6,420 nt of DNA from CBDCWA01 sp046048295 (GTDB taxonomy: Bacteria; Pseudomonadota; Alphaproteobacteria; Rhizobiales; Hyphomicrobiaceae): contig JBJOGJ010000224.1 of assembly GCA_046048295.1 (NCBI GenBank), positions 1-6,420 of the forward strand, in the 5' to 3' direction. The notes under the pieces were generated by a model that worked only from the letters and a program-made list of their open reading frames with translations, was not told the DNA's origin and did no database searches. Made by a program: the position numbers and the translations under genes. Positions within the stretch are counted from its first letter, which is position 1, and each line of letters starts with the position of its first letter. This document shows, one piece after another, positions 1 through 5,278 of this stretch.

Positions 1-995
1 CCATGGGACTGGCGCTGGCCGCACCCGCGCTGGCGGATGACTTCTACAAGGGCAAATCCGTCAGCATCTTCATAGGATCGGGAGCCGGTGGCGGCTTCGA
101 TACCTATGGGCGCACGGTCGGCCAGTTTCTCGGCAAGCATATTCCGGGCAAGCCGAACATCGTGCCGGTCAACCGGCCCGGTGCCGGCGGGCGCGGTAAC
201 GCGAACCTGCTTTACATCCGCGATCCGAAGGACGGCACAGCACTCGGGCTTCTTGGCCCATGGCTGGCACTCGAGCCGCTGTGGGGCCAGAAGGGCGTGC
301 AATTCGAACCGGCCAAATTCAACTGGCTGATCACGATGTCTCAGGAGACGTCGACCTGCCTGTGGTGGAAGAAGAGCGGCGTGAGCACGATCCAGGAGCT
401 CATCGCGAAAAAGACAGCGACGACCGGCGCTTCCGGCCCGACTTCGTCGCAGGCCTCCGACGCCTATGTCCTGAACAACGTACTCGACCTCAACATCAAG
501 ATCCTGCTCGGTTTCAAGGGCACGCGCGACGTCTACCTGGCCTCCGAGCGAGGCGAGATCGACGGTGCATGCGGTCTATGGTGGGCCAGCGTCAAGTCGC
601 AGTACATGGAGGCCATCGATAATGGCCGCGCCAACATCATCCTGCAGCTCGGCAACCGCCGGCATCCGGAACTCGACAAGCGCGGCGTGCCGTTTCTTGG
701 CGACTTGATCAAGGACAAGCCGCAGATCGACAGGGACGCACTTTCCATCATCTTCTCGATGATGGACGTCGCACGCCCGTTCGTGGCACCCCCAGGCGTT
801 CCCGCCGATCGCGTGAAACTGCTGCGCGAAGCGTTCATGGCAACGGCAAAGGATCCGGAGTTCATCGCCGAGGCGACGAAGCGGAAGCTCGACCTCGACC
901 CGAAGGGCGGCGAAGAGGTGCAGAAGATCGTCGAAGCGATGTACAAGCACCCGAAACAGACCGTCGAGCGGGCCAAGAAGATGATCAACCCCTGA
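1..995 (+). CDS. Tripartite tricarboxylate transporter substrate-binding protein (TctC/Bug family), 5'-truncated by window edge
   Basis: A periplasmic solute-binding protein that should capture a small carboxylated compound and hand it to a TctA/TctB-type permease; the ligand cannot be read from sequence. The first visible residues (MGLALAAPALA, then DDFYKG) are the end of a signal peptide with an ALA cleavage site, so the true start lies upstream and the ATG at position 3 is internal. Counting from that Met, the mature part begins near residue 12. Family hallmarks follow: a glycine-rich ligand loop SGAGGGFDTYGR (about 26-37) and NRPGAGG (about 57-63), then PKDGTALG. The mature length of about 318 residues is slightly above the usual 300. 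Cys119 and Cys190 are the only cysteines and both recur in the downstream paralogue. No permease gene is visible beside it. The family call is firm; membership of a working TTT system rather than an orphan sensor-type binding protein is not settled. Confidence 0.88.
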   Translation, partial: MGLALAAPALADDFYKGKSVSIFIGSGAGGGFDTYGRTVGQFLGKHIPGKPNIVPVNRPGAGGRGNANLLYIRDPKDGTALGLLGPWLALEPLWGQKGVQFEPAKFNWLITMSQETSTCLWWKKSGVSTIQELIAKKTATTGASGPTSSQASDAYVLNNVLDLNIKILLGFKGTRDVYLASERGEIDGACGLWWASVKSQYMEAIDNGRANIILQLGNRRHPELDKRGVPFLGDLIKDKPQIDRDALSIIFSMMDVARPFVAPPGVPADRVKLLREAFMATAKDPEFIAEATKRKLDLDPKGGEEVQKIVEAMYKHPKQTVERAKKMINP

Positions 996-1019
996 TCATC
1001 TTCTCTTCAGCCATTATGG

Positions 1020-1048
1020 AACGCCGGCGGCCCTCCGCCGGCGTTTTT
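1020..1048 (+). terminator. Rho-independent terminator after the first binding-protein gene
   Basis: A perfect 11-bp stem, AACGCCGGCGG (1020-1030) paired with CCGCCGGCGTT (1035-1045), closes a CCCT tetraloop and merges into a run of five T (1044-1048). It starts 25 nt after the TGA at 993-995, the classic arrangement for intrinsic termination. The same stem recurs after the second paralogue. Confidence 0.9.
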
Positions 1049-1130
1049 CGTCAGGGGCCCCGCTAGGGCAGAGCCCGGATCGAGATACATCGTCCGCTGC
1101 GGTACATGAAGCCGGTCACGAAAGCGTATA

Positions 1131-1137
1131 AGGGAGG
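1131..1137 (+). promoter_or_regulatory. Shine-Dalgarno site that fixes the start of the second binding-protein gene
   Basis: AGGGAGG lies 7 nt before the ATG at 1145. This favours 1145 over the in-frame ATG at 1106, which has no comparable site and would put 13 extra residues in front of a normal signal peptide. Confidence 0.85.
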
Positions 1138-1144
1138 TTTCTTA

Positions 1145-2185
1145 ATGAACCTACGCTCAACTGTCCGTCTCGGGGTCGCCGCTGTTGCCGCAGCCAGCCT
1201 CACATTGACCGCACCGGCCGGTGCGGAAGACTTCTTCAAAGGCAAAACCGTCAACATCTTCATCGGCTCGGGCGCCGGTGGCGGCTTCGACACCTACGGC
1301 CGAACGGTCGGCCAGTTCCTGACCAAGCACATCCCGGGCAATCCGAGCATCCTGCCGGTGAACCGTCCGGGTGCAGGCGGGCGAAAGAATGCCAACCTGC
1401 TCTACCTGCGCGACCCGAAGGACGGCACGGCGCTTGGGCTGCTCGGCCCGTGGCTGGCACAGGAGCCGCTGTGGGGCCAATCCGGCGTACAGTTCGAGCC
1501 GGCAAAGTTCAACTGGCTGATCACCATGGCGCAGGACAGCTCGACCTGCATCTGGTTCAAGCGCGGCGGCGTGGAGACGATCCAGGACGTCATCAAGAAG
1601 AAGACTGCCAACGTCGGCGCTTCCGGCCCGACATCCTCACTCGCCTCCGACGCGCTGATCCTCAACGCAATGCTCGGCCTCGACATCAAGGTACATGTCG
1701 GCTTCAAGGGGTCACGGCGCGCATACATGGCGGCGGAAGCCGGCGAGATGGATGGCACGTGCGGTCTCTGGTGGGCTAGCGTCAAGGCGCAGTACATGGG
1801 CCCGGTCAACGAGGGCAAGGCCAACATCATCCTGCAGCTCGGCAACCGGCGAAATCCGGATCTCGACAAGCGCGGCGTTCCATTTCTCGGCGACCTCATC
1901 AAGGACAAGCCGCAGGTCGACAAGGACGCACTCAAGCTGATTTTCTCGCAGATGGACGTGGCGCGTCCCTTCGTGGCACCGCCCGGCGTGCCGGCTGACC
2001 GGGTCAAGCTGCTGCGCAAGGCGTTCATGGACACGGCGAATGACAAGGAGTTCGTTGCCGCGGCCGAAAAGCGCAAGATCGACATCATCCCGAAAAGCGG
2101 CGAGGAAGTGCAGAAGATCGTCGAGGAGATGTACACCTATCCGAAAGAAGTCGTGGCGCGGGCCAAGCAGATCATCAACCGCTGA
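1145..2185 (+). CDS. Tripartite tricarboxylate transporter substrate-binding protein (TctC/Bug family), full-length tandem paralogue
   Basis: A 346-aa exported solute-binding protein of the TctC/Bug family, expected to bind a small organic acid or related ligand in the periplasm. Residues 1-27 form a classic Sec signal peptide: basic start (R4, R8), Ala/Leu/Val core, and AGA followed by EDF as the likely cleavage site. The ligand loop SGAGGGFDTYGR spans about 42-53, and NRPGAGG lies at 73-79. Cys135 and Cys206 are the only cysteines and match those of the upstream copy at identical spacing, which suggests a disulfide. By eye the mature protein differs from the upstream paralogue at about 77 of 318 positions, with no gaps. 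Differences cluster around the ETS/DSS-CxW segment, the SDAYVLNN/SDALILNA segment and the C-terminus, while long stretches are invariant, so both copies look functional and may differ in ligand or expression. No TctA or TctB gene is present in the window. Confidence 0.93.
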   Translation: MNLRSTVRLGVAAVAAASLTLTAPAGAEDFFKGKTVNIFIGSGAGGGFDTYGRTVGQFLTKHIPGNPSILPVNRPGAGGRKNANLLYLRDPKDGTALGLLGPWLAQEPLWGQSGVQFEPAKFNWLITMAQDSSTCIWFKRGGVETIQDVIKKKTANVGASGPTSSLASDALILNAMLGLDIKVHVGFKGSRRAYMAAEAGEMDGTCGLWWASVKAQYMGPVNEGKANIILQLGNRRNPDLDKRGVPFLGDLIKDKPQVDKDALKLIFSQMDVARPFVAPPGVPADRVKLLRKAFMDTANDKEFVAAAEKRKIDIIPKSGEEVQKIVEEMYTYPKEVVARAKQIINR

Positions 2186-2209
2186 GCCTAGCGGAAAGCC
2201 ACTTTATCA

Positions 2210-2237
2210 AACGCCGGCGGGTGCCTCCGCCGGCGTT
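2210..2237 (+). terminator. Probable terminator after the second binding-protein gene, weak T-tract
   Basis: The stem AACGCCGGCGG (2210-2220) pairs perfectly with CCGCCGGCGTT (2227-2237) around a GTGCCT loop, and begins 25 nt after the stop. The stem equals that of the terminator at 1020-1045, but the tail reads CCCTGTTT instead of a T run, so termination may be partial and allow read-through into the hydrolase gene 76 nt downstream. Confidence 0.72.
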
Positions 2238-2312
2238 CCCTGTTTACGGAGCGCCACAGGGGTTCTACGGTTGCGTCGTTTGGATTCTCCTCGTCGCAAT
2301 CGAAGAAGTTGC

Positions 2313-3200
2313 ATGACCACCAGCCACGACCTGCCGACTCGCCACACCTTCGTCTCCCAACGCCAACAGATGAGCTATGTGGACTGGGGCAACCCGGATG
2401 CGCCGCCGCTGGTCCTTGTCCACGGCGGGCGCGATCATGCGCGAAGCTGGGACTGGGTGGCGGAGCGGCTCAGGCGCGAGTGGCACGTGGTAGCGCTCGA
2501 TCTCGCCGGACACGGCGACAGCGCCTGGATCTCAAACGGCCACTACACGATGCCGGGTCACGTCTACGACCTGTCAGAGCTGATCGTACAGAAGCTTGAG
2601 GCTCCGGTGACCATCATCGGCCATTCGATGGGCGGCAATGTCTCGCTGAGATATACGGGCACCTATCCCGAAACCGTTGCGCGGATCGTGGCGATCGAGG
2701 GCCTCGGCTTCTCGCCCAAGCGCATGGCGGAGCGGGAGAGCAAGCCGATGCCGACGCGGCTCAGATCCTGGATCGAAGAAAAGCGCGGGGTCATCGGGTA
2801 TCCGGCAGTCGACTACGAGACCTTCGAGGGGGCGCTGGCCCGGATGACTGAGGCGCATCCGCAGCTCACGCCGGAGCAGGCGCACCATCTGGTGACGCAT
2901 GGGCTGCGCCAGAAGGAAAACGGCAAGTTCAACTGGAAGTTCGATCCTTTGCTCCGCGCCTGGCCGCCCTATGACCTCAGGCTCGAGGACGTGGCACAAC
3001 TCTGGCGCGCAATCACCTGCCCGGTTCTGCTGGTGCGCGGCGACAAGAGCTGGCACACCGACCCGGTCGAGGATGGCAGGACGGCGCACTTCGCCGATGT
3101 CCGCTCAATCTGCATCGAAGGGGCGAGCCACTGGGTTCACCATGACCGGCTCGATGAATTCATGACAGTTGTCGCCGGCTTCCTTTCGGAAACCACGTAA
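2313..3200 (+). CDS. Alpha/beta-fold serine hydrolase
   Basis: A 295-aa cytoplasmic alpha/beta hydrolase (no signal peptide), acting on an unidentified ester, amide or similar bond. Visible core: oxyanion-loop HGG (37-39), strand and turn ALDLAGHGDS (61-70), nucleophile elbow GHSMGG with Ser105, and a late GASHW with His273 as catalytic base. The usual acid position after the VLLVRG strand reads GDKSW, with no Asp at the common third place after Gly. Instead VAIEG puts Glu129 exactly 24 residues after the nucleophile, the layout of haloalkane-dehalogenase-like enzymes (LinB D108/E132/H272), although here the nucleophile is Ser. The start at 2313 was chosen because the family N-terminus begins just after it; the frame stays open upstream to 2040, but that part overlaps the binding-protein gene out of frame and looks random. 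The ribosome site is weak (AAGAAG just upstream). Position suggests, but does not prove, a shared catabolic role with the upstream binding proteins. Confidence 0.9.
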   Translation: MTTSHDLPTRHTFVSQRQQMSYVDWGNPDAPPLVLVHGGRDHARSWDWVAERLRREWHVVALDLAGHGDSAWISNGHYTMPGHVYDLSELIVQKLEAPVTIIGHSMGGNVSLRYTGTYPETVARIVAIEGLGFSPKRMAERESKPMPTRLRSWIEEKRGVIGYPAVDYETFEGALARMTEAHPQLTPEQAHHLVTHGLRQKENGKFNWKFDPLLRAWPPYDLRLEDVAQLWRAITCPVLLVRGDKSWHTDPVEDGRTAHFADVRSICIEGASHWVHHDRLDEFMTVVAGFLSETT

Positions 3201-3408
3201 AAAATTTCCCTTGCACGGGCGAAATTGCTCGGGCAGACTGCGGCCGCTGGTCACAACATGGACGGATTACGACTACGACTCAAGATTTTCGGCTGAAACT
3301 CTCGCGCCTTGACCGGCTCCGTTTGCCTTTCCCGACTTCCTGAGCTGTCTGAAACGTTAAGGTCGATAGGACCAGCAAGCGACTGAAACCCTGGGAAGGT
3401 ATACGGAA

Positions 3409-3624
3409 ATGGATCGCATCGCTGGAACTGTAAAGTTCTTCAACTCCACCAAAGGCTATGGCTTCATCAAGCCCGAGAACGGCGGCGCCGATGTATTCGT
3501 GCACGCAACGGCTCTGGAGCGCGCGGGCCTCGGCCCCCTCAACGAGGGTGACCGGGTGACGTTCGTGCTCGAAGACGACCGTCGCGGCCGCGGCAAGCAG
3601 GCCGGCAAGATCGAGATGGCCTGA
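3409..3624 (+). CDS. Cold-shock-domain protein (CspA family)
   Basis: A 71-aa single-domain nucleic-acid-binding protein, the usual length for CspA-type RNA chaperones that melt mRNA structure during cold or stationary-phase stress. The VKFFNSTKGYGFI block contains RNP1 (K15-GYGF-I20), and DVFVH contains RNP2 (V29-H32); the nucleic-acid-facing aromatics F10, F11, Y17, F19 and F30 and His32 are present. The C-terminus is basic and glycine-rich (DDRRGRGKQAGK). The start at 3409 has GGGAAGG (3393-3399) 9 nt upstream. The gap before it (3201-3408) holds no gene I can support; it may include a long 5' leader, as is common for csp mRNAs, but I found no convincing -35/-10 pair there. The gene is monocistronic, judged by the strong terminator behind it. 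The symbol is left open because alphaproteobacteria carry several csp paralogues. Confidence 0.96.
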   Translation: MDRIAGTVKFFNSTKGYGFIKPENGGADVFVHATALERAGLGPLNEGDRVTFVLEDDRRGRGKQAGKIEMA

Positions 3625-3651
3625 GCCCTCGACACCAGTTGCCTTAGGCGG

Positions 3652-3684
3652 AGCGCTCCGGGTGACCGGAGCGCTTTTTCTTTT
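3652..3684 (+). terminator. Rho-independent terminator of the cold-shock gene
   Basis: A perfect 10-bp stem, AGCGCTCCGG (3652-3661) with CCGGAGCGCT (3666-3675), closes a GTGA loop (GNRA-type) and is followed by TTTTT-C-TTTT. It lies 27 nt after the stop codon and should end the cold-shock transcript efficiently. Confidence 0.93.
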
Positions 3685-3741
3685 CGAGCCCCGAATTCGC
3701 TGCAAATTGCAACACGGCGCGGCTGCCGCACCAATGGCCGT

Positions 3742-3771
3742 TTGTAACAATTGCCGAATCACCGGCAAAAT
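3742..3771 (+). promoter_or_regulatory. Possible promoter with an inverted repeat in the spacer
   Basis: TTGTAA (3742-3747) and CAAAAT (3766-3771) each match 4 of 6 bases of the sigma-70 boxes at 18-nt spacing, just upstream of the small exported protein gene at 3798. Inside and overlapping lies the inverted repeat TTGCCG (3751-3756) / CGGCAA (3763-3768), which could be an operator or a chance hairpin. It also contains GAATC, a CcrM-type GANTC site. Weak evidence. Confidence 0.28.
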
Positions 3772-3784
3772 GGTGACGGAATTT

Positions 3785-3791
3785 GGGGGAA
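3785..3791 (+). promoter_or_regulatory. Shine-Dalgarno site choosing the ATG at 3798
   Basis: GGGGGAA lies 6 nt before the ATG at 3798. Earlier in-frame options, a TTG at 3783 and an ATG at 3792, overlap or abut this site and so could not use it. Confidence 0.6.
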
Positions 3792-3797
3792 ATGCAA

Positions 3798-4088
3798 ATG
3801 ATGACTAGAAATGGGCTGTTGACAGCAGCCGTGGTCGTATGCCTCGCCGTTGGGAGCGCTTCGCTGTTGCGGCCAGCCGGCGAAGCGCCCGGGGTTGAGC
3901 AGGGCCAATATGCCGTGGCACTCAGCTCGGGGCCAGAGCTCCGGTTGATCGATACCGGCGGCAGTGCGGCATCGGGGGCAGCGGAGGTGCGGACACTCGC
4001 CTGCTGGAGAGTGTTCAAGCTCGGCTTTGCGGAAGTGGGCTTCACCTGCGAGGCGCCGCCCCGGCATGTGGCCGCCCTCCTGGAATAG
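3798..4088 (+). CDS. Small exported or membrane-anchored hypothetical protein
   Basis: A 96-aa protein I do not recognise. It begins MMTRNG and then has a hydrophobic stretch (LLTAAVVVCLAVGSASLL, about residues 7-24) that can be a signal peptide or a single N-terminal membrane anchor; no clear lipobox is seen. The rest is a low-complexity Gly/Ala/Ser-rich linker (about 26-59) followed by a compact C-terminal part with two cysteines, one in TLACWRVF and one in VGFTCEAP. If exported, these two would be oxidised and could form a disulfide. The start at 3798 follows a Shine-Dalgarno-like GGGGGAA. It stands alone between the cold-shock terminator and the next promoter. Codon bias looks like that of its neighbours, which supports a real gene, but it could be lineage-restricted. 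Confidence 0.62.
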   Translation: MMTRNGLLTAAVVVCLAVGSASLLRPAGEAPGVEQGQYAVALSSGPELRLIDTGGSAASGAAEVRTLACWRVFKLGFAEVGFTCEAPPRHVAALLE

Positions 4089-4171
4089 CCGTACTGACGA
4101 GGATGCCGCTCAGCATCGCCGCCTGACGATCACAGCTTCGTGCAAAATGATGCAGATTGCGGCCAATTCCG

Positions 4172-4200
4172 TTGTCTTTGCCGTGCCTGCTTTGTATCAG
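4172..4200 (+). promoter_or_regulatory. Predicted sigma-70-type promoter for the 4258/4824 gene pair
   Basis: TTGTCT (4172-4177) and TATCAG (4195-4200) are separated by exactly 17 nt, each matching 4 of 6 consensus bases. They sit in the most AT-rich part of the 169-nt gap, about 58 nt before the ATG at 4258. Transcription would start near 4207 and give a leader of about 50 nt. Confidence 0.42.
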
Positions 4201-4257
4201 CACTAACTGTAAGAGAAATTCGGGCCTCGGGGGCCAATATTCATTGCGGAGACGACA

Positions 4258-4779
4258 ATGATCTCGGATATGCGCACACTATTGTCTTCAAGGACGCGGC
4301 GGGGGCTGGCTCTGGGCCTGGTGGGCGTAGCGGCGATATTCGCTGCCGGCGCGCCGTCGGCACAATCCTCCGCCAATCCATTTGCAGAACTGGGCGGTGC
4401 CTGGCGGGGCACTGCGACGGTTTCGCTGACCAACGGGAAACGGGAACGCATGGGATGCCGAGCCTATTACCGGTCAGGCGAAGCCGCCAGCCAACTCGGG
4501 CTGGCGATCCGATGCGCATCGAAAACCGGCTTCAAGATCGAACTCCGGTCGTCGCTGCAATACCAGCGCGGAACCGTCTCCGGCCAGTGGGAAGAACGCA
4601 CCTTCAACGCAACGGGCAAGCTGCAGGGCTCCGCAACCGCCAACCGCATCATGATGGACATATCGGGCGGTGTGTCAGGCACGATGTCGGTGGCCTTGCG
4701 CAAGGGTGGTCATACGGTGCTCATTGCGACGCAAGGCACCGGTTTTTCGGCAGTCGCAATCAACCTGTCGCCGGGCTAG
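4258..4779 (+). CDS. Exported hypothetical protein, probably beta-rich and periplasmic
   Basis: A 173-aa secreted protein of unknown function. The N-terminus has arginines (R6, R12, R14, R15) followed by a hydrophobic core (about 17-32) and a likely cleavage site after PSA at residue 35, so the mature protein starts near Gln36. The mature part opens with GGAWRG (46-51) and continues as alternating polar/hydrophobic segments separated by Gly/Asn turns, a pattern typical of an all-beta barrel; the GxW motif recalls lipocalin-like folds, but this is inference. Cys67 and Cys86 are the only cysteines and probably form a disulfide. The start at 4258 has GCGGAGA (4246-4252) 5 nt upstream. The next gene begins 44 nt after the stop on the same strand, so the two may be co-transcribed. 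The type resembles conserved rhizobial hypothetical periplasmic proteins, but I cannot name a family. Confidence 0.8.
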   Translation: MISDMRTLLSSRTRRGLALGLVGVAAIFAAGAPSAQSSANPFAELGGAWRGTATVSLTNGKRERMGCRAYYRSGEAASQLGLAIRCASKTGFKIELRSSLQYQRGTVSGQWEERTFNATGKLQGSATANRIMMDISGGVSGTMSVALRKGGHTVLIATQGTGFSAVAINLSPG

Positions 4780-4823
4780 CACCAAGCACTCCAACGGCAG
4801 GCCCGTAACATCGGATGGATGAC

Positions 4824-5180
4824 ATGAAGTCGAACGGTTTTCTCGTGTGGTTTGCCATGATTGCCATCCTCGCCGGCTACCTGGCCGGACCGGCGGACGC
4901 ATTCGGACGTCATGACTACGGGCTGGCGCCGGGCCAGAAGTGGGTGCATGCCGAAAGCGAGTTCGGCAACGGCGGGATCTCTGCTCCGGTAAGGTACACG
5001 TCCAAAGGACCGCAGATACAGCTGCCGGGCGGTACGTGGATGTTCTGCGACCACACGTGCAGCGAGACGCTGCGCCTCGCCACCGTGGATTTCTGGGAGA
5101 GCCAGAACGGGCGCCACGGAGATGGCGACACGAGCTGCGGTCTCATCGGGTGCCGGCTCAAGTTTCGACTGAATTACTGA
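4824..5180 (+). CDS. Small secreted four-cysteine hypothetical protein
   Basis: A 118-aa exported protein I cannot assign to a named family. Residues 1-26 are a signal peptide (MKSNGF, hydrophobic core about 6-22, cleavage likely after ADA). The mature 92 residues carry two paired-cysteine motifs: C75-DHT-C79 within WMFCDHTC, and C105-GLI-G-C110 near the end, separated by the charged, His/Asp-rich DFWESQNGRHGDGD stretch. Four cysteines in an exported protein point to two disulfides; a metal site with His77 and His98 is an alternative. An in-frame ATG at 4815 would add MDD, but acidic residues at a signal-peptide start are unusual and GGATGG (4813-4818) is well placed for 4824. It follows the 4258 gene by 44 nt and converges on the metallo-hydrolase gene. 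Export is well supported; function unknown. Confidence 0.75.
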   Translation: MKSNGFLVWFAMIAILAGYLAGPADAFGRHDYGLAPGQKWVHAESEFGNGGISAPVRYTSKGPQIQLPGGTWMFCDHTCSETLRLATVDFWESQNGRHGDGDTSCGLIGCRLKFRLNY

Positions 5181-5202
5181 AGCTCATTGCCGCCACCCGA
5201 GC

Positions 5203-5251
5203 AGGCCCGAGCTTAGGGGGCATTGTACCCAACTCGGGAAGGCCCGAGCTT
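5203..5251 (+). repeat. Short direct repeat AGGCCCGAGCTT in the convergent intergenic gap
   Basis: AGGCCCGAGCTT occurs at 5203-5214 and again at 5240-5251; a further CCCGAG lies at 5196-5201. The intervening CTCGGG (5233-5238) can pair with more than one CCCGAG copy, so alternative hairpins are possible. Confidence 0.6.
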
Positions 5252-5253
5252 GG
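5229..5253. terminator. Hairpin between convergent genes, possible bidirectional terminator
   Basis: CCAACTCGGG (5229-5238) pairs with CCCGAG (5243-5248) and, past one bulged C, TTGG (5250-5253), around an AAGG loop. It lies between the stops of the plus-strand gene ending at 5180 and the minus-strand gene ending at 5279, where a shared terminator would be expected. Neither side has a T run, so intrinsic termination would be inefficient. Confidence 0.42.
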
Positions 5254-5278
5254 ACGTTACCCTCCTGGTTGGGGGATA

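Larger units (their letters stand above)
1..2237 (+). repeat. Tandem duplication of binding-protein gene plus terminator
   Basis: The two solute-binding genes align end to end without gaps over the mature protein. Each is followed, 25 nt after its stop, by a terminator with the same 11-bp stem sequence. The duplicated unit is therefore gene plus terminator. The divergence of about a quarter of residues means the event is old or the copies have been selected apart; it is not an assembly duplicate. Confidence 0.8.

Noticed and set aside
1106..1144. Earlier start for the second binding protein (ATG at 1106)
   Set aside because: It would translate through the AGGGAGG ribosome site and add 13 residues before a normal signal peptide.
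1402..2136. Minus-strand open frame of 244 codons, and a similar one at 533-988
   Set aside because: Both are antisense shadows of the two paralogous binding-protein genes; their similarity to each other only reflects the gene duplication.
2040..2312. 91-codon upstream extension of the hydrolase
   Set aside because: It overlaps the 3' end of the binding-protein gene in another frame, crosses its terminator and shows no family-like sequence; the homologous region starts after 2313.
3211..3239. TTGCAC-N17-CAGACT as a promoter for the cold-shock gene
   Set aside because: Only 3 of 6 matches in each box, which is expected by chance in a gap of this length.
3351..3370. CtrA-type box (TTAA-N7-TTAA) suggested by CGTTAAGG
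   Set aside because: The second TTAA half is missing at the required spacing; likewise the TTTAAT region at 6004-6009 has no paired half-site.
4099..4116. GATGC/GCATC hairpin as terminator for the small gene ending at 4088
   Set aside because: Only a 5-bp stem with a 6-nt loop and no T run; too weak to call.
4140..4808. Plus-strand open frame of 222 codons
   Set aside because: It overlaps the exported protein at 4258-4779 in another frame, lacks a sensible start, and its Arg/Gly/His-rich translation is typical of an out-of-frame read.
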